DNA of 64,000 bases from Demequina sp. NBRC 110057 (GTDB taxonomy: Bacteria > Actinomycetota > Actinomycetes > Actinomycetales > Demequinaceae), in assembly GCF_002090175.1 (NCBI RefSeq), contig NZ_BBRN01000003.1, positions 868,001-932,000 on the forward strand, given 5' to 3'. The position numbers were made by a program, and so were the translations under genes. The notes under the pieces were generated by a model, which made no database searches, was not told where the DNA came from, and saw only the letters and a program-made list of their open reading frames with translations. The stretch's first letter is position 1; the number at the start of each line of letters is the position of its first letter. Below, piece by piece: positions 1 to 9,676 of this stretch.

Positions 1-67
1 AGACGCGTTCGCGGCGGCCTGCCACCCGCGTCCGGGGCAGCGCAAGGTGGTCCTCAGCGTCGGCTGA
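1..67 (+). CDS. C-terminal end of an unidentified protein (cut by window edge)
   Basis: An open frame enters from the left edge and stops with TGA at 65-67. The last residues read PGQRKVVLSVG. A tail of the kind KVVLxV is common at the end of zinc-type (MDR) dehydrogenases and quinone oxidoreductases, but 21 residues cannot settle that. It converges on menD, with only 9 bases between the stops. Confidence 0.35.
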   Translation, partial: DAFAAACHPRPGQRKVVLSVG

Positions 68-76
68 CGGCTCGCG

Positions 77-1741
77 TCAGCGCAGCACCGCCTGGATCAC
101 CTCAAGCCCCGAGACGGGCCGCGCGAGGGCCCTCGTCAACGCCTCGGCGCTCGCCACCCGCGTGTGCGCCACGCCGTAGCCGGCACACAGCGCCGCGAGA
201 TCGGCCCCGTGGGGCGTGGTGAAGACACGCTCGACGTTCGCCGCGGGCGCCGCCGAATGCTCGAGTCCGCCGAAGATGGTGCCGCCGTGGTCGTCGATCA
301 CCACGATCCTGAGGCGCGGCCGGCGCTCGCGCGGGCCCACCAGCAGGCCGCCCACGTCGTGCAGGAACGTCACGTCCCCCATGAGCGCACTCACGGGGGC
401 GCCGGCGGCCAGCGCCATCCCGGCGGCGGTCGAGACGGTGCCGTCGATGCCGGCGAGACCGCGGTTGGCGATGAGGATGGGCGCCTCGCCGGGCGCCCAG
501 GCGGGAGCGACCCTGTCGGCGGCGCGGATGGAGCCGGACGACCCCAGCAGCGCCAGGCCTCCTGGCGCGAGCGAGGCGAGGAAGGCGGCGCCGATCGCGT
601 CGCGGTCCCATGCAGGCTCGGGCGCGACCAGGGCCGATGCCGCCGCGTGCCAGCGCGCGAGCCACGGCGAGTCGCCCAGCGCCAGCGTGCCGTCGGCGCG
701 GGTGGTCCACGCGTCGGGGACGGCGCGCAGCACGCGCTCCGCGTGGCGCGGGGCCTCGCGCCAGCGCGCGCCGTGAGCCGCGACCATGAGCGCGGGGGCG
801 TCGGCGATGAGCCGCTGGACCGGCCGGGTCAGCGTCGGACGGCCGATGACCACCACCTGGTGCACCTGACGCGCCAGGTCGGCGCCCGCATCGGCCGCCA
901 GCAGCTCGAGGTAGGCAGGGATGCAGGCGTCTCCGGCGCGCGCGCCCGACGTGGGCTCGGCGAGCAACGGCCAGCCGTGCGCCTCCGCCACGAGCCGCGC
1001 GATATCGCCGGCACCGTCACCCGCGATCACGACGCCGCGCTCGACGGCGGGCAGCGGCGCGGGGTCGGGCGCGACGGGGAGGCCGTAGGCCCCGCTCGAC
1101 GGGTGCCCCTCGACGCGCGGGACGTCGTCCCACACGCCGTTGTCCGGGCCCAGGGGGTCGCGGAACTCGAGGTTGAGGTGCACGGGACCGGGCGTGCCGG
1201 TCATGTCGTCCCGCGCGGGGTCGCCCAGCGCGACGCCCACGGCCCGCATCGCAAGGCGGGCCGCGCGGCCCGGCTCGTCGCCGTCCGCGGGAGCGGCAAC
1301 ATCGGCGCTCCAGCGCACGAAGGTGCCGAAGATGCCCACCTGATCCGTGGTCTGGTTGGCGCCCACGCCGCGCAGCTCGCCGGGCCGGTCGGCGGTGAGC
1401 AGGAGGAGCGGCACCCCCGCGTGATGCGCCTCCATGACGGCCGGCATGAGGTTGCCGACCGCGGTGCCGGAGGTGGTGACGATGGCGACCGCGCGCGGCT
1501 CACCCGTCGCAGCGCCGCCGCGCGCGAGGCCGAGCGCCAGGAACGCTGCCGAGCGCTCGTCGATGCGGACGTGAAGGTCAACGCCGGGCGCGCCGAGCGG
1601 CGGGTTGTCCGCCCCGGCCTCCGCGAGGGCGTGCGCCAGGGGGCCCGAGCGCGAGCCGGGGCACAGGACGAACTCCCTCACACCGCTGGCGGCGAGCGCC
1701 GCGATCAGCTCGCGGGCAAACTCGGCGGACGGATGGCTCAC
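77..1741 (-). CDS. menD: MenD, SEPHCHC synthase (menaquinone biosynthesis)
   Basis: Thiamine-diphosphate enzyme that joins isochorismate and 2-oxoglutarate to give 2-succinyl-5-enolpyruvyl-6-hydroxy-3-cyclohexene-1-carboxylate, an early committed step of menaquinone synthesis in the cytoplasm. The 554-residue product has the usual family length. The N-terminal pyrimidine-binding part shows TSGTAVGNLMPAVMEAHHAG followed by LLLLTADRPGELRG and GANQTTDQ, which is typical of MenD. The C-terminal PP domain shows GDVTFLHDVGGLL and IDDHGGTIF. I place the start at the GTG at 1739-1741: it overlaps the menC stop as GTGA, and the translation from there (VSHPSAEFARELI) looks like a MenD N terminus, whereas the upstream 34 residues are Arg-rich shadow of menC. 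Confidence 0.96.
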   Translation of the reverse strand: MSHPSAEFARELIAALAASGVREFVLCPGSRSGPLAHALAEAGADNPPLGAPGVDLHVRIDERSAAFLALGLARGGAATGEPRAVAIVTTSGTAVGNLMPAVMEAHHAGVPLLLLTADRPGELRGVGANQTTDQVGIFGTFVRWSADVAAPADGDEPGRAARLAMRAVGVALGDPARDDMTGTPGPVHLNLEFRDPLGPDNGVWDDVPRVEGHPSSGAYGLPVAPDPAPLPAVERGVVIAGDGAGDIARLVAEAHGWPLLAEPTSGARAGDACIPAYLELLAADAGADLARQVHQVVVIGRPTLTRPVQRLIADAPALMVAAHGARWREAPRHAERVLRAVPDAWTTRADGTLALGDSPWLARWHAAASALVAPEPAWDRDAIGAAFLASLAPGGLALLGSSGSIRAADRVAPAWAPGEAPILIANRGLAGIDGTVSTAAGMALAAGAPVSALMGDVTFLHDVGGLLVGPRERRPRLRIVVIDDHGGTIFGGLEHSAAPAANVERVFTTPHGADLAALCAGYGVAHTRVASAEALTRALARPVSGLEVIQAVLR

Positions 1742-2628
1742 ACGATCACCTCGAGGTCCTGGGCGCCCATGCGCCCGTCGATGGGAAGCCACGTGCGCGC
1801 CACGGTGTCGGTGGCGAGCAGCGCCCCGGTGCCGAGCCCGCACGCCAGCGGCTCGCGCGGCAGCGCCCGCGCGAGGGCCACCCCGGCGGCGAGGCCCACG
1901 GAGGACTCCATCGCGCTCGACACGACGATCGGCAGGTCTCCCACGCTGTCGGCGATTTCGAGCGCGCGGCGCACGCCCCCCAGGGGCTGCGCCTTGAGAA
2001 TGACGACGTCGGCGGCGCCCGCGGCGATGACGGCATCGGCCGTGCCAGGGATGCGGATGGACTCGTCGGCCGCGATCGGCACGTCCACGCGCCGGCGCAG
2101 CACGGCCATGTCATCGACCGACGCGACAGGCTGCTCCGCGTACTGCAGGCCGGGCGCTCCCCCGGCGCGCGCGGCGCGGTCCAGCTGGGGAAGGCAGCGG
2201 GCCGCCTCGTCGAGGTCCCAGCCGCCGTTCACGTCGACGCGGACCGCGCCGGCGGGGCCCAAGGCATCGGCCACCGCCTCGACGCGGGCGAGGTCGGCGG
2301 CGAGGTCCGAGCCCCCGCCCACCTTGACCTTGGCGGTGATGCACCCATTCCTTGTCGCGTAGTCGCGCGCCGCGTCGGGGTCCACGAGAGGGACGATGGC
2401 GTTGACGGCAACGCTGTCGCGCTGCGGCGCGGGCCAGTGGCCGCGAGCGGCCTCCATCGCGGCCCTCCACCAGCGCGAGGCGCGCTCGGCGTCGTAGTCC
2501 GGAAACGGCGAGTACTCGCCCCAGTGCTCGCGGCCGGCCTCGTCGCGCGTACGGATCAGCACGCCGGAGCGGCGGGTGGTGGCGCGGAAACGGGTGGAGA
2601 GCTCGACGGCGAAGGGTCGGAACTCCAT
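1738..2628 (-). CDS. menC: MenC, o-succinylbenzoate synthase
   Basis: Enolase-superfamily dehydratase that converts SHCHC, made from the MenD product, to o-succinylbenzoate. The 296-residue protein carries the expected active-site pattern: the KxK lysine pair in TAKVKVG near residue 97, metal-binding acids in RVDVNGG, YAEQP and AADES, and a later catalytic lysine in ILKAQPLGG. ATG start at 2628. It is transcribed leftward with menD, overlapping it by 4 bases (GTGA), so the two are probably translationally coupled. It is divergent from menB, with 195 bases between the start codons. Confidence 0.95.
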   Translation of the reverse strand: MEFRPFAVELSTRFRATTRRSGVLIRTRDEAGREHWGEYSPFPDYDAERASRWWRAAMEAARGHWPAPQRDSVAVNAIVPLVDPDAARDYATRNGCITAKVKVGGGSDLAADLARVEAVADALGPAGAVRVDVNGGWDLDEAARCLPQLDRAARAGGAPGLQYAEQPVASVDDMAVLRRRVDVPIAADESIRIPGTADAVIAAGAADVVILKAQPLGGVRRALEIADSVGDLPIVVSSAMESSVGLAAGVALARALPREPLACGLGTGALLATDTVARTWLPIDGRMGAQDLEVIV

Positions 2629-2823
2629 GCGCTCAGCCTACGGCCGCCACGTCCTCTGCTCTCGCCGCCTCGACGGCCCCTCGCCGCCTACCCGACCCCC
2701 CCGCAATCTGAACCAGGTGGCGCGTGACACGCCGTGGCATCGGCCGTCCTGACCCGCCGGCACCGGCGTGTCGGCCCCCGGATCGGTTCAAAGTGAGCGA
2801 GGGGGCGCGGATACGCTGGCCGC

Positions 2824-3756
<933 letters not shown>

Positions 3757-3869
3757 CGGCCGATGCCGAGGCGGCGCCCTGAGTTCACCATCACCGAGAA
3801 TCGACCGCGAACCGGCCGTGACTCCCTCCGGCCCGCCGTGTATCTACCGCCAGGGGATGGGCGGGACGC

Positions 3870-4958
3870 TTAGGAGATGTCGATCGAGGTGGCGTTGGCC
3901 ACACCCTTGTTCGGGATGAGCTCCACCCACGTGTTGCCGGGAACCAGCTCCACCTCCTCGCCCGCGGGCGTGGTGATGACGTACGGGTCGTATTGGCCGG
4001 CCTTCGACCAATCGACCTCGACCATCGAGTCGCCCGCGGCCACGTAGCCGGTGCCCGACTCGCCGGCGAGCAGCGTCTCCGGCACGGAGGAGCCGCCGTC
4101 GGAGGACGTGTACCGGACGGTGACCCACAGCATGATGACGTTTTCGGCGTTGAGCTGAGTGCCGTCGTCCTGCGTGTGGGGCTCGCCGCCCTCGATCCGC
4201 ATCCACGAGGCCTCGTCGGCGTCCCAGCGCCAGCCCGGGTGCGAGTACTGCGACATCGTGATGTCGATGTTCGACACCTTCTTGCCCTCGTCGACCACGT
4301 TCGACGTCTGCGTCTCGTACGCGTAGGCGAACTGCTGGGCGGGCGCCGTCGCGTCGGTCTGCTCGTAGAAGTCGGCAGTGCGCCCGTACAGGTTGTGCGG
4401 GGCGCGGCGGTCGGAGGTGCGGTAGAAGCCGTAGTCGCCCGTGTCCTGCGCGATGACCTCCTGGCCGGAGTTCACCGTCGCGCTGATGAAGCGACCCTGC
4501 GCGCCGGAGAAGATCAGCGGCCCCTCCATCGAACCCATGATGTTCTTGTCCATCGGGCGCATGGAGCGCACCGGGCCGAGCGTCTCGGGGATGTCCGACT
4601 GGTACACCGCGAGCAGGCGGGAGATTCCCGACTCCACGTACTCCTCGAACACGATGTCGGCGTTCTGCACGTTCTGCTGCGGGCGGGCGTCGGCCGAGTT
4701 CTCGATCTTGATCGACAGCGCCGCGCGCCCCAGATCCGCCTCGTCTGCCTTCGTGGCGTCGAGGCCCGTCAGCGGCCACACCACGTCGGGGATGCCGTCG
4801 TCCGGCGCCTTCGGCACCGTGGTGCGCTCGACAGGCGTGGGCGATGCCGTCTGCGTCACCGCGGGCGCCTGCTCCACCTCAGGGGAGGAACACGCCGCCG
4901 CCACCAGGGAGGTCACGACGGCGAGGGCGGAGAGCGACAGGGCGCGGGTGGTCCTCAT
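3870..4958 (-). CDS. DUF3048 (YerB-like) lipoprotein
   Basis: 362-residue predicted lipoprotein. The N terminus is a signal peptide ending in the lipobox LVAAAC at about residue 23, then a Pro/Thr-rich linker. The mature part fits DUF3048: PLTGLDA at the start, IKIENSADARPQ, NADIVFEEYVE, RLLAVYQSD and GPVRSMRPMD in the first half and a second beta-rich half near SHPGWRWD. Family members are extracytoplasmic proteins of unknown biochemical role. The start is taken at ATG 4958 because it gives a clean signal peptide; the frame remains open upstream to 5138 but that part is Arg-rich shadow of menE. It is divergent from menE by 35 bases. Confidence 0.88.
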   Translation of the reverse strand: MRTTRALSLSALAVVTSLVAAACSSPEVEQAPAVTQTASPTPVERTTVPKAPDDGIPDVVWPLTGLDATKADEADLGRAALSIKIENSADARPQQNVQNADIVFEEYVESGISRLLAVYQSDIPETLGPVRSMRPMDKNIMGSMEGPLIFSGAQGRFISATVNSGQEVIAQDTGDYGFYRTSDRRAPHNLYGRTADFYEQTDATAPAQQFAYAYETQTSNVVDEGKKVSNIDITMSQYSHPGWRWDADEASWMRIEGGEPHTQDDGTQLNAENVIMLWVTVRYTSSDGGSSVPETLLAGESGTGYVAAGDSMVEVDWSKAGQYDPYVITTPAGEEVELVPGNTWVELIPNKGVANATSIDIS

Positions 4959-4993
4959 GCGGCCCAGTGTAGGGGCGCGCCTAGGCTGAGGGC

Positions 4994-6013
4994 ATGAACT
5001 TCGCACGGCTCGTCGACGACCCCCGCACGGCCGTGGCCCAGGCGCTCGACGGCACCGTGGAGGGCATCGCCGCACGGACCTCCGGCTCGACCGGCGAGCC
5101 CCGCGAGGTGCTGGTGAGCGGCGCCGCGATGCGTGCATCGGCCACCGCGACGCTGGATCGCCTGGGCGGCGCCGGGCATTGGCTGCTCGCCGTCCCGGCC
5201 GACAGGATCGCCGGCGCGATGGTGCTCACCCGTGCCAGCGTGGCCGATGCCGCGGTCGCCCCGATGCCCCCCGGTACCTTCACCGCGACGGCCTTCGCGG
5301 CCGCCACCGCGGCCCTTCCCGCGGGCCGGCGGTACGTGTCGCTGGTGCCCACGCAGCTGCGGCGCGTGCTCGCCGACGAGGCCGGGGCGGCGGCGCTCGC
5401 CACCTTCGACGCGGTCCTCGTGGGCGGCGCCCCTCCCGGCATGGACCTGCCGTCGAACGCGGTGGAGACCTACGGCATGACGGAGACGAGCGGGGGCTGC
5501 CTGTACGACGGCGTGCCGCTCGACGGCGTCGACGTGCGGATCTCCTCCGATGGGCGCATCGAGCTGGCGGGGCCGATGCTCGCGGACGGCTACCGTGACG
5601 GCGACGACTCCGCGTTCGTGACGGACGCGGGCAGGCGCTGGTTCCGTACCTCCGACCTCGGCGACTGGGACGGCTCGCGCCTGACCGTCCATGGCCGCGC
5701 CGACCACGTCATCATCACCGGCGGCCACAACGTCCACCCGGCCGCGGTGGAGCGCGCGATGGCCGACGCCGGCGCACCCGAGTGCATCGTCGTCGGCCTG
5801 CCGGACGACGAGTGGGGCGAGCGCCTGGTCGGCGTCGTCACGGCGTCCGCCCCCGCGCTCGAGACCCTGCGCGAGCGCCTGACCCTTCCCCGCCACGCGC
5901 TGCCGCGCGCGCTCGCGCGCGTGCGGTCACTGCCGCGCACCGAGGCTGGCAAAATCGATCGGAGCGCCGCACGCGAGATCGCCGCGGCATCGGACCTCGA
6001 GGAGCACGCATGA
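4994..6013 (+). CDS. menE: MenE, o-succinylbenzoate-CoA ligase
   Basis: ANL-family adenylating enzyme that activates o-succinylbenzoate with ATP and CoA. At 339 residues it is of the short actinobacterial type, lacking much of the N-terminal domain of other AMP-binding ligases. Visible motifs are the P-loop TSGSTGEPREV near residue 30, YGMTETSGGC near 157, the hinge region TSDLGDWDG, HGRADHVIITGGHNV and the C-terminal catalytic lysine in TEAGKIDR. It precedes menA with an ATGA overlap (stop TGA 6011-6013), so the two are coupled. Confidence 0.95.
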   Translation: MNFARLVDDPRTAVAQALDGTVEGIAARTSGSTGEPREVLVSGAAMRASATATLDRLGGAGHWLLAVPADRIAGAMVLTRASVADAAVAPMPPGTFTATAFAAATAALPAGRRYVSLVPTQLRRVLADEAGAAALATFDAVLVGGAPPGMDLPSNAVETYGMTETSGGCLYDGVPLDGVDVRISSDGRIELAGPMLADGYRDGDDSAFVTDAGRRWFRTSDLGDWDGSRLTVHGRADHVIITGGHNVHPAAVERAMADAGAPECIVVGLPDDEWGERLVGVVTASAPALETLRERLTLPRHALPRALARVRSLPRTEAGKIDRSAAREIAAASDLEEHA

Positions 6014-6879
6014 CCACCTCCCAGGACTGGGTCGCCGGGGCCCGTCCGCGCACGCTGTGGACCGCGATCTCGCCGGTCGCGGTGGGCACGGGCGCCGCGA
6101 TCCTCCTCGACGGCTTCCGCCTGATCCCCGCGCTCCTCGCACTCGCCGTGGGCCTCGCCATCCAGATCGCGGTGAACTACGCCAACGACTACTCGGACGG
6201 CGTGCGCGGCACCGACATGGACCGTGTGGGCCCCGACCGCCTGGTCGCGACGGGCAAAGCCACCCCCACCGCCGTGCGCAACGCGGCGTTCCTCAGCTTC
6301 GGCGTCGCCGCGATCGCCGGCCTGGCGCTCGTGGCGGTCACCGAAACGTGGTGGCTGCTCGCCGTCGGCGCCGTCGCGATCGCCGCCGCGTGGGGCTACA
6401 CCGGCACCTCGCGCCCCTACGGCTACTCCGGCTGGGGTGAGGTGGTGGCGTTCGTGTTCTTCGGGCCGGTCGCCACGCTGGGCACGCTGTACACCCAGAC
6501 GGGCACCATCACCTGGTGGGCAGTGGTGGCCTCCGTGGGTGTGGGCCTGTACTCGGTGGCGCTGATGCTGGTGAACAACATCCGCGACATCGCCACCGAC
6601 ACGATCGCCGGAAAACGCACCCTGCCCGTGAGGGTGGGCGAGGCGCGCGCGCGGCGCATGTTCATGACCGTCGTGATGCTCCCGGTCGCCTGCTCCGTGG
6701 TGGTCGCCTTCGTCCACCCGTGGGCGTTGATCTCCACCGTGGTGGCGCTCCCCAGCCTCCTCATCGCCTTCGGCATGCGGGTGGGCGCGGAGAAGATCTC
6801 GATGCCGCTGATCTTCAAGGGCATCTCGGGCGTGGGCCTCGCCTACGGCCTGCTGCTCGGGCTGGGGCTCGCGCTGTGA
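6010..6879 (+). CDS. menA: MenA, 1,4-dihydroxy-2-naphthoate polyprenyltransferase
   Basis: UbiA-family integral membrane prenyltransferase that attaches the polyprenyl tail to DHNA. The 289-residue protein has two Asp-rich motifs: NYANDYSDGVRGTD near residue 57 and NNIRDIATDTIAGKRTLPVR near residue 192, both expected to bind Mg-prenyl diphosphate, and about eight to nine hydrophobic segments. The ATG at 6010 overlaps the menE stop (ATGA). The frame stays open upstream to 5782, but that stretch is Arg-rich menE shadow. A small membrane-protein gene follows with another 4-base overlap. Confidence 0.95.
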   Translation: MTTSQDWVAGARPRTLWTAISPVAVGTGAAILLDGFRLIPALLALAVGLAIQIAVNYANDYSDGVRGTDMDRVGPDRLVATGKATPTAVRNAAFLSFGVAAIAGLALVAVTETWWLLAVGAVAIAAAWGYTGTSRPYGYSGWGEVVAFVFFGPVATLGTLYTQTGTITWWAVVASVGVGLYSVALMLVNNIRDIATDTIAGKRTLPVRVGEARARRMFMTVVMLPVACSVVVAFVHPWALISTVVALPSLLIAFGMRVGAEKISMPLIFKGISGVGLAYGLLLGLGLAL

Positions 6880-7160
6880 GCGGCATGCCGGTGCGCTACG
6901 AGGGAATCGTGTGGGCGCGCCTGCGCTGGGGCCGCGACGGCAAACCCGTCCGCCACCTCGTGTTCGGGGCCTTCTTCGTGCTGTTCACCGCCATCGAGGC
7001 GCTGTTCACGATCGCGGCGCTCGACACCGGTACGGGAAACCCGTGGATGTACGGGGCCTTCACGGTGGCGCTCGCCGCGTGCGCGTGGCACCAGTTCACC
7101 GACGCGCACTTTGCGCGCCGCGTCGCGCGCGAGCAGGCCAAGAGGCCCCGTCAGTCCTGA
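6876..7160 (+). CDS. small two-helix membrane protein coupled to menA
   Basis: 94 residues if read from the GTG at 6876, which overlaps the menA stop as GTGA; an in-frame ATG at 6885 is an alternative. Two hydrophobic helices are visible (around HLVFGAFFVLFTAIEALFTI and MYGAFTVALAACAW), followed by a basic tail. I do not recognise a family. The 4-base overlap suggests translation with menE-menA, so a role near the membrane-bound steps of menaquinone synthesis is possible but is only inferred from position. Its last 10 bases overlap the convergent DUF4229 gene. Confidence 0.7.
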   Translation: MSGMPVRYEGIVWARLRWGRDGKPVRHLVFGAFFVLFTAIEALFTIAALDTGTGNPWMYGAFTVALAACAWHQFTDAHFARRVAREQAKRPRQS

Positions 7161-7414
7161 CGCTGGGGGCCCTCGGACTCGGCGTCCTCCTCGGCGTCGA
7201 GGCTGCGCAGCCCCTTCTGGGAGCGGTCGATCACGCCCTCCATCTGCTTGCCGGCCTCGTAACGCATGCCGGGCAGCACCAGGTACGAGATGAGCCACGC
7301 GATGATGAACGCCGCGATCAGCGCCAGGACATCGAACCAGCCCACCAGGTACAGCACCCCGAACACGGCAAGGAAGATGCCCGTGCGGGCGCCCCAGTAG
7401 GCGAGGATTTTCAT
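7151..7414 (-). CDS. DUF4229 small membrane protein
   Basis: 87 residues with two transmembrane helices (TGIFLAVFGVLYLVGWFDV and ALIAAFIIAWLISYLVL) and an acidic, Gln-rich cytoplasmic tail (DAEEDAESEGPQRQD). Length, helix pair and the short charged tail fit the actinobacterial DUF4229 family, whose role is unknown. ATG start at 7414. The 3' end overlaps that of the plus-strand gene before it by 10 bases, so the pair is convergent with no room for a separate terminator. Confidence 0.8.
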   Translation of the reverse strand: MKILAYWGARTGIFLAVFGVLYLVGWFDVLALIAAFIIAWLISYLVLPGMRYEAGKQMEGVIDRSQKGLRSLDAEEDAESEGPQRQD

Positions 7415-7509
7415 GCCACCAGGGTACGCGGGCGCACGCGCGCCCCGTGCCGCATGATCGTGCTCACGGCCGATGCCACGGCGGCGCGGCGCGCGCCTAC
7501 AGTAGGGGG

Positions 7510-7782
7510 ATGAAGTACCTCGTCCTGGCAGCTCTGTACGTCGGCCTCACTGCTTACGCCGTCACGGACGTGCTGAACAAGGGCCAGGAGTCGTACGCCG
7601 GCCTCAGCCGCGGGGCCTGGATCGCGATCATTGTGCTCGCCCCGTACATCGGCCCCCTCATCTGGATCGGGCTGCAGATGCGCGGCGGCGGACGCACCGC
7701 TCCCCCTGCCCAGCGGGCCCCGGACGACGACCCGGACTACCTGCGGTGGCTGCGCGACCAGGGGAGGCGCGACAAGCGCTAG
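7510..7782 (+). CDS. PLDc_N-domain small membrane protein
   Basis: 90 residues. Two transmembrane helices (YLVLAALYVGLTAYAVTDVL and WIAIIVLAPYIGPLIWIGL) with the spacing and final GPLIWIG seen in the phospholipase D-nuclease N-terminal domain family (PF13396), followed by a short Pro/Asp-rich tail DDDPDYLRWLRDQ. These proteins have no catalytic residues and no known function. ATG at 7510 is preceded by TAGGGGG, a plausible ribosome site. The stop TAG (7780-7782) directly abuts the stop of the convergent SIS gene at 7783, without a single spacer base. Confidence 0.82.
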   Translation: MKYLVLAALYVGLTAYAVTDVLNKGQESYAGLSRGAWIAIIVLAPYIGPLIWIGLQMRGGGRTAPPAQRAPDDDPDYLRWLRDQGRRDKR

Positions 7783-8523
7783 TCAGCCGTTGGCGGCGTC
7801 GCCGATGGCGAGGCCGCTCGAGACCCACAGGTCCGGCTCCCAGCCGCGGATCGCGGCTCGCTCGATGGCCTCGGCCATCACCGCGTTGAGCAGCGCGGCT
7901 CCGACCACCGTCGAGGTGGGGCCCAGCCGCGTGCCAGCGGCCTCCACAGCGACGGCGGCGTCGCCCACTGCCCCGTGGTTATCCAGGACGATATCCGCGA
8001 CCTCGTGAAGCTTGGGGTGCGGGGTGGGGCGCGCGTCCGGCGAGGTCGCGTGCGCGATGGAGGTCACGGCGATGGTGATCAGCCCGCGCTCCCGCGCCTC
8101 CTGCACCGCCTCGACGGACACGGCGTTGCCGCCGGAGTTGGAGCTCACGATGAGGACGTCGCCCTCGGACACGCCGTGGTCGTCGAGCAGGTGGGCGGCG
8201 AGTCCCTCGATGCGCTCGAGTCGCGTCGCGAGGCGGTTCGAACCGTGCAGCATCAGGCCCTCGAAGAACAGGGGTCGCACGGACTTGAGGCCGCCGGCGC
8301 GATAGAACAGCTCTTCGCTCAGCAGGTTCGAGTGGCCCGATCCGAAGGTGTGAAGCGTGCGCCCCGTGACGAGCGCGGCAGCGATGGCCTCGGCGGCCGC
8401 GGCCATCCTCACAGACTCCTCGCGGATCGCGTCCTCGAGGATGGCGACCGTGGTCGCCAGATACCTGGCACCGGCCCCGGCGAGGGGAAGGGAGTCGGTC
8501 ACGGCCGGGTCGGAGGCGTCCAT
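7783..8523 (-). CDS. SIS-domain sugar isomerase (UPF0309-like)
   Basis: 246-residue cytoplasmic protein with one sugar-isomerase (SIS) fold. The phosphosugar-binding signature is visible as TFGSGHSNLLSEELFYRAGG near residue 60 and as IVSSNSGGNAV near residue 125, and TSIAHATSP follows. The family binds phosphosugars; a substrate cannot be read from sequence. I choose ATG 8523, which has AGGGTGAGG about five bases upstream; a GTG at 8532 lies inside that site. It is the last gene of the leftward run that includes the GT4 glycosyltransferase 23 bases upstream. Confidence 0.85.
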   Translation of the reverse strand: MDASDPAVTDSLPLAGAGARYLATTVAILEDAIREESVRMAAAAEAIAAALVTGRTLHTFGSGHSNLLSEELFYRAGGLKSVRPLFFEGLMLHGSNRLATRLERIEGLAAHLLDDHGVSEGDVLIVSSNSGGNAVSVEAVQEARERGLITIAVTSIAHATSPDARPTPHPKLHEVADIVLDNHGAVGDAAVAVEAAGTRLGPTSTVVGAALLNAVMAEAIERAAIRGWEPDLWVSSGLAIGDAANG

Positions 8524-8546
8524 GAGCCTCACCCTAGCGGCGCCCG

Positions 8547-9671
8547 TCAGGCGCCGTAGAGGGCGAGCACCTGGGCGCCGACGGTCTCCACATCGAAGCG
8601 CTGGACGCGTTCGGCCTGCTCGGCGTGCAGCTCGGCTCGCAGGTCGGGAGCCTGGGCCAGCAGGGTGAGGGCCTCGGCGAACGCGCGGGTGTCGCGGGCG
8701 TCGACGCTCACGTGAGGGCCGTCGCCGATGACCGACAGGTAGCCGGGGTTAGCGCCGGCGAGGACCACTCCCGCGCCCGACGCCATGGCCTCCACCAGCA
8801 CGATGCCGAAGCTCTCGCCGCCGGTGGCGGGGAAGACGGCGATGTCGGCGTCGGCGTAGAACCCCGCCTTGTCCTCCTCGGCGACGAACCCGGCGAAGGA
8901 CACCGCGTCGCCCAGCCCGTGCTTCGCGACGCTCTCCCGCAGCTGATCCAGCAGGGGACCCTTGCCGCCGATGCGCACCTCGAGCCGTGCGAGCACGGAG
9001 GGGTCGAGACCCGCGAGGGCGCGCACCAGCTCCACGGCACCCTTGCGTTCCACGAGGCGACCGAGGAACGCCACGACAAGGCGGCCATCGGCACCTGGCC
9101 AACGCACGGCATCGGCCGCCTCGCGCGCAAAGCGCGTCACGTCGACGGGGCACGGGATGACCTGGGGGGTGATCCCGAAGGCACGGGCCGCGAAGTCGTG
9201 GGCGGGCGGCGACACGGCGCAGAACGCGTCGAACCGCGCGAGGTTGCGGCGCAGCCAGCGACCCAAGAGGCGCGTGCCGTACTCGCTCACGGCGCCGTCG
9301 GGAAGGATATGGAACGTGCCGACGATGCGCACGGCGTCGCCCTGGACGCGCCGCGCCTCGTCCACGACGCGCGCGGCGAACAGCGGCGAATGCGGCGTCT
9401 GGACGTGGATTACGTCGTACCGCTCGCGCGCGAGGAACTCGCGCAGCATGGCGCGGGACGTGGGCAGCGGCATCCGCAGCCCGTTGCCGTTGAAGGTCAC
9501 TCCCACGTTCCTCGCGAGCGAGTGCACGGTCACGTCAGAGCGGCTCGCGTCGGAGCACACGTAGTGCACCTCGTGGCCCGCGCGCTCGAGGAACGCGCCC
9601 AGGGTCAGGACGTACTGCTGGACCCCGTCCGGACGGTCGATGGAGTCATCGAGGACGAGCGCAACCTTCAC
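8547..9671 (-). CDS. GT4-family glycosyltransferase
   Basis: 374-residue GT-B glycosyltransferase. The N-terminal Rossmann half begins MKVALVLDDSIDRPDGVQQY, with the GGVxxY-type loop used for acceptor recognition; the C-terminal donor half shows VVAFLGRLVERKG near residue 196, IGGKGPL, and the E-x7-E pair in ESFGIVLVEAMASG. The layout resembles PimA-like mannosyltransferases and glycogen/maltosaccharide GT4 enzymes, but the acceptor is not predictable. The start is a GTG at 9669-9671, only five bases after the ccsB stop, so it shares that transcript. Confidence 0.88.
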   Translation of the reverse strand: MKVALVLDDSIDRPDGVQQYVLTLGAFLERAGHEVHYVCSDASRSDVTVHSLARNVGVTFNGNGLRMPLPTSRAMLREFLARERYDVIHVQTPHSPLFAARVVDEARRVQGDAVRIVGTFHILPDGAVSEYGTRLLGRWLRRNLARFDAFCAVSPPAHDFAARAFGITPQVIPCPVDVTRFAREAADAVRWPGADGRLVVAFLGRLVERKGAVELVRALAGLDPSVLARLEVRIGGKGPLLDQLRESVAKHGLGDAVSFAGFVAEEDKAGFYADADIAVFPATGGESFGIVLVEAMASGAGVVLAGANPGYLSVIGDGPHVSVDARDTRAFAEALTLLAQAPDLRAELHAEQAERVQRFDVETVGAQVLALYGA

Positions 9672-9676
9672 TCAGG

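Noticed and set aside
164-2362. 732-codon plus-strand frame opposite menD-menC
   Set aside because: Arg/Gly/Ala-rich shadow; menD and menC on the minus strand have full domain support.
3757-3869. Terminator between menB and the DUF3048 gene
   Set aside because: No inverted repeat longer than a few bases could be found by eye.
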